Of a stretch of 64,000 nucleotides of DNA, positions 63,687 through 64,000 are shown in pieces; the first letter of the stretch is position 1, and the number at the start of each line of letters is the position of its first letter. The position numbers were made by a program, and so were the translations under genes. Source of the DNA: an uncultured Selenomonas sp. Its GTDB lineage: Bacteria; Bacillota; Negativicutes; Selenomonadales; Selenomonadaceae. Location: the NCBI GenBank assembly GCA_934202005.1, contig CAKPXP010000001.1, positions 62,001 through 126,000 of the forward strand, given 5' to 3'. Under the pieces are notes generated by a model. The model did no database searches and was not told where the DNA came from. It saw only the letters and a list, made by a program, of their open reading frames with translations.

Positions 63687-63734
63687 GGTGGGGAGCCGTC
63701 ATGTTCCAAGCACCTGAATGGAGTGGAGAGCATC

Positions 63735-64000
63735 ATGAAGAAGAAAAGCCTGCGCATCGTCATTGCGGACAACGAGTCCATCATCCGCATGGACTTGCGG
63801 GAGATGCTGGAGGACGCCGGTCATGAGATCGTCGGCGAGGCCGTTGACGGCTGGCATGCCGTCGAGACGACGCGCGCGCGCCGTCCGGATCTCGTCATCA
63901 TGGATATCAAGATGCCGGAGATGGACGGCATCACAGCGGCGAAAAAAATCTCCGACGAGGGCATCGCGCCCGTGCTGCTGCTCACCGCGTACAGTCAGCC
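63735..64000 (+). CDS. Response regulator, probably ANTAR type (partial)
   Basis: Runs off the window after 88 codons. Receiver domain: IVIADNESIIRMDLREML with the acidic pocket, phosphorylatable Asp in LVIMDIKMPEMDGITA (about residue 57) and LLLTAYSQ with the conserved Thr. The C-terminal output domain is outside the window; the ANTAR (RNA-binding antiterminator) assignment follows from the PdtaS-type kinase next door and the RIVIADNE start typical of PdtaR/EutV. In clostridia this pair often regulates glutamine synthetase or cobalamin-linked operons. Confidence 0.85.
   Translation, partial: MKKKSLRIVIADNESIIRMDLREMLEDAGHEIVGEAVDGWHAVETTRARRPDLVIMDIKMPEMDGITAAKKISDEGIAPVLLLTAYSQ

Overview
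This window is a visibly GC-rich bacterial chromosome segment, densely packed and with most genes on the + strand. The gene content looks like a diderm Firmicute of the Negativicutes (Selenomonas/Mitsuokella-like). Signs of this are the Firmicutes-type neighbourhoods aroA-cmk-plsC-ispH-rpsA, DUF512-der-plsY and an UPF0735 ACT protein beside hom-thrB, together with several TTG/GTG starts, a short thiC behind a TPP riboswitch, and envelope genes (Pel-type polysaccharide export, ArnT-like transferase, Tat-exported hydrogenase). This assignment is inference from gene content and was not checked by database search.

Layout: 1-4.6 kb is the end of a Pel-type exopolysaccharide cluster that looks broken: pelF has an in-frame amber codon, and the PelA-like hydrolase gene has two frameshifts, while pelG is intact. 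4.7-21 kb is housekeeping: a DD-carboxypeptidase, rluB, a flavoprotein, aroA-cmk-plsC, ispH-rpsA, DUF512-der-plsY, an ACT regulator-hom-thrB threonine operon with a possible leader terminator, and cca. 20.5-27.1 kb holds a gamma-carbonic anhydrase, ndk, a cobalamin adenosyltransferase, an EF-G paralogue, an ASCH-like protein, thiC with its TPP riboswitch, and a UspA protein. 27.3-40.3 kb holds an AI-2E transporter, a second DD-carboxypeptidase, CBS protein, M48 protease, variant deformylase, surE, ahcY-mtaD (S-adenosylhomocysteine recycling) and ftsK. 40.4-45.9 kb is a minus-strand block: tRNA-Pro(CGG), priA, comM, yraN and an FlhB-tail homologue. 46.2-49.0 kb is a polysaccharide O-acetylation pair (DHHW/SGNH plus MBOAT) bounded by repeat elements. 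49.7-57.9 kb holds pnp, an Asp/Tyr/Gly-rich membrane protein, a phosphoribosyltransferase, a thioesterase and a three-gene membrane-bound [FeFe] hydrogenase operon. 58-64 kb holds an ArnT/ArnC-like glycosyltransferase pair, tsaD and a PdtaS-type kinase with an ANTAR-type response regulator that runs off the window.

The most striking structure not explained by genes is a family of about 160-bp, almost fully palindromic intergenic elements (six full copies, both orientations). Each is flanked by its own 4-bp target duplication, and all share ends reading GGAASCRCTGATTAA. A seventh, non-palindromic 268-bp element carries the same ends and also a 4-bp duplication. They look like non-autonomous transposons (MITEs), perhaps of an IS5-type transposase, which is not encoded here. 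Some copies show paired changes in their two arms that keep the stem, and one copy appears to be a chimera of two arm types. A second, unrelated repeat (42-bp and 66-bp modules) occurs after surE and after the ArnC-like gene.
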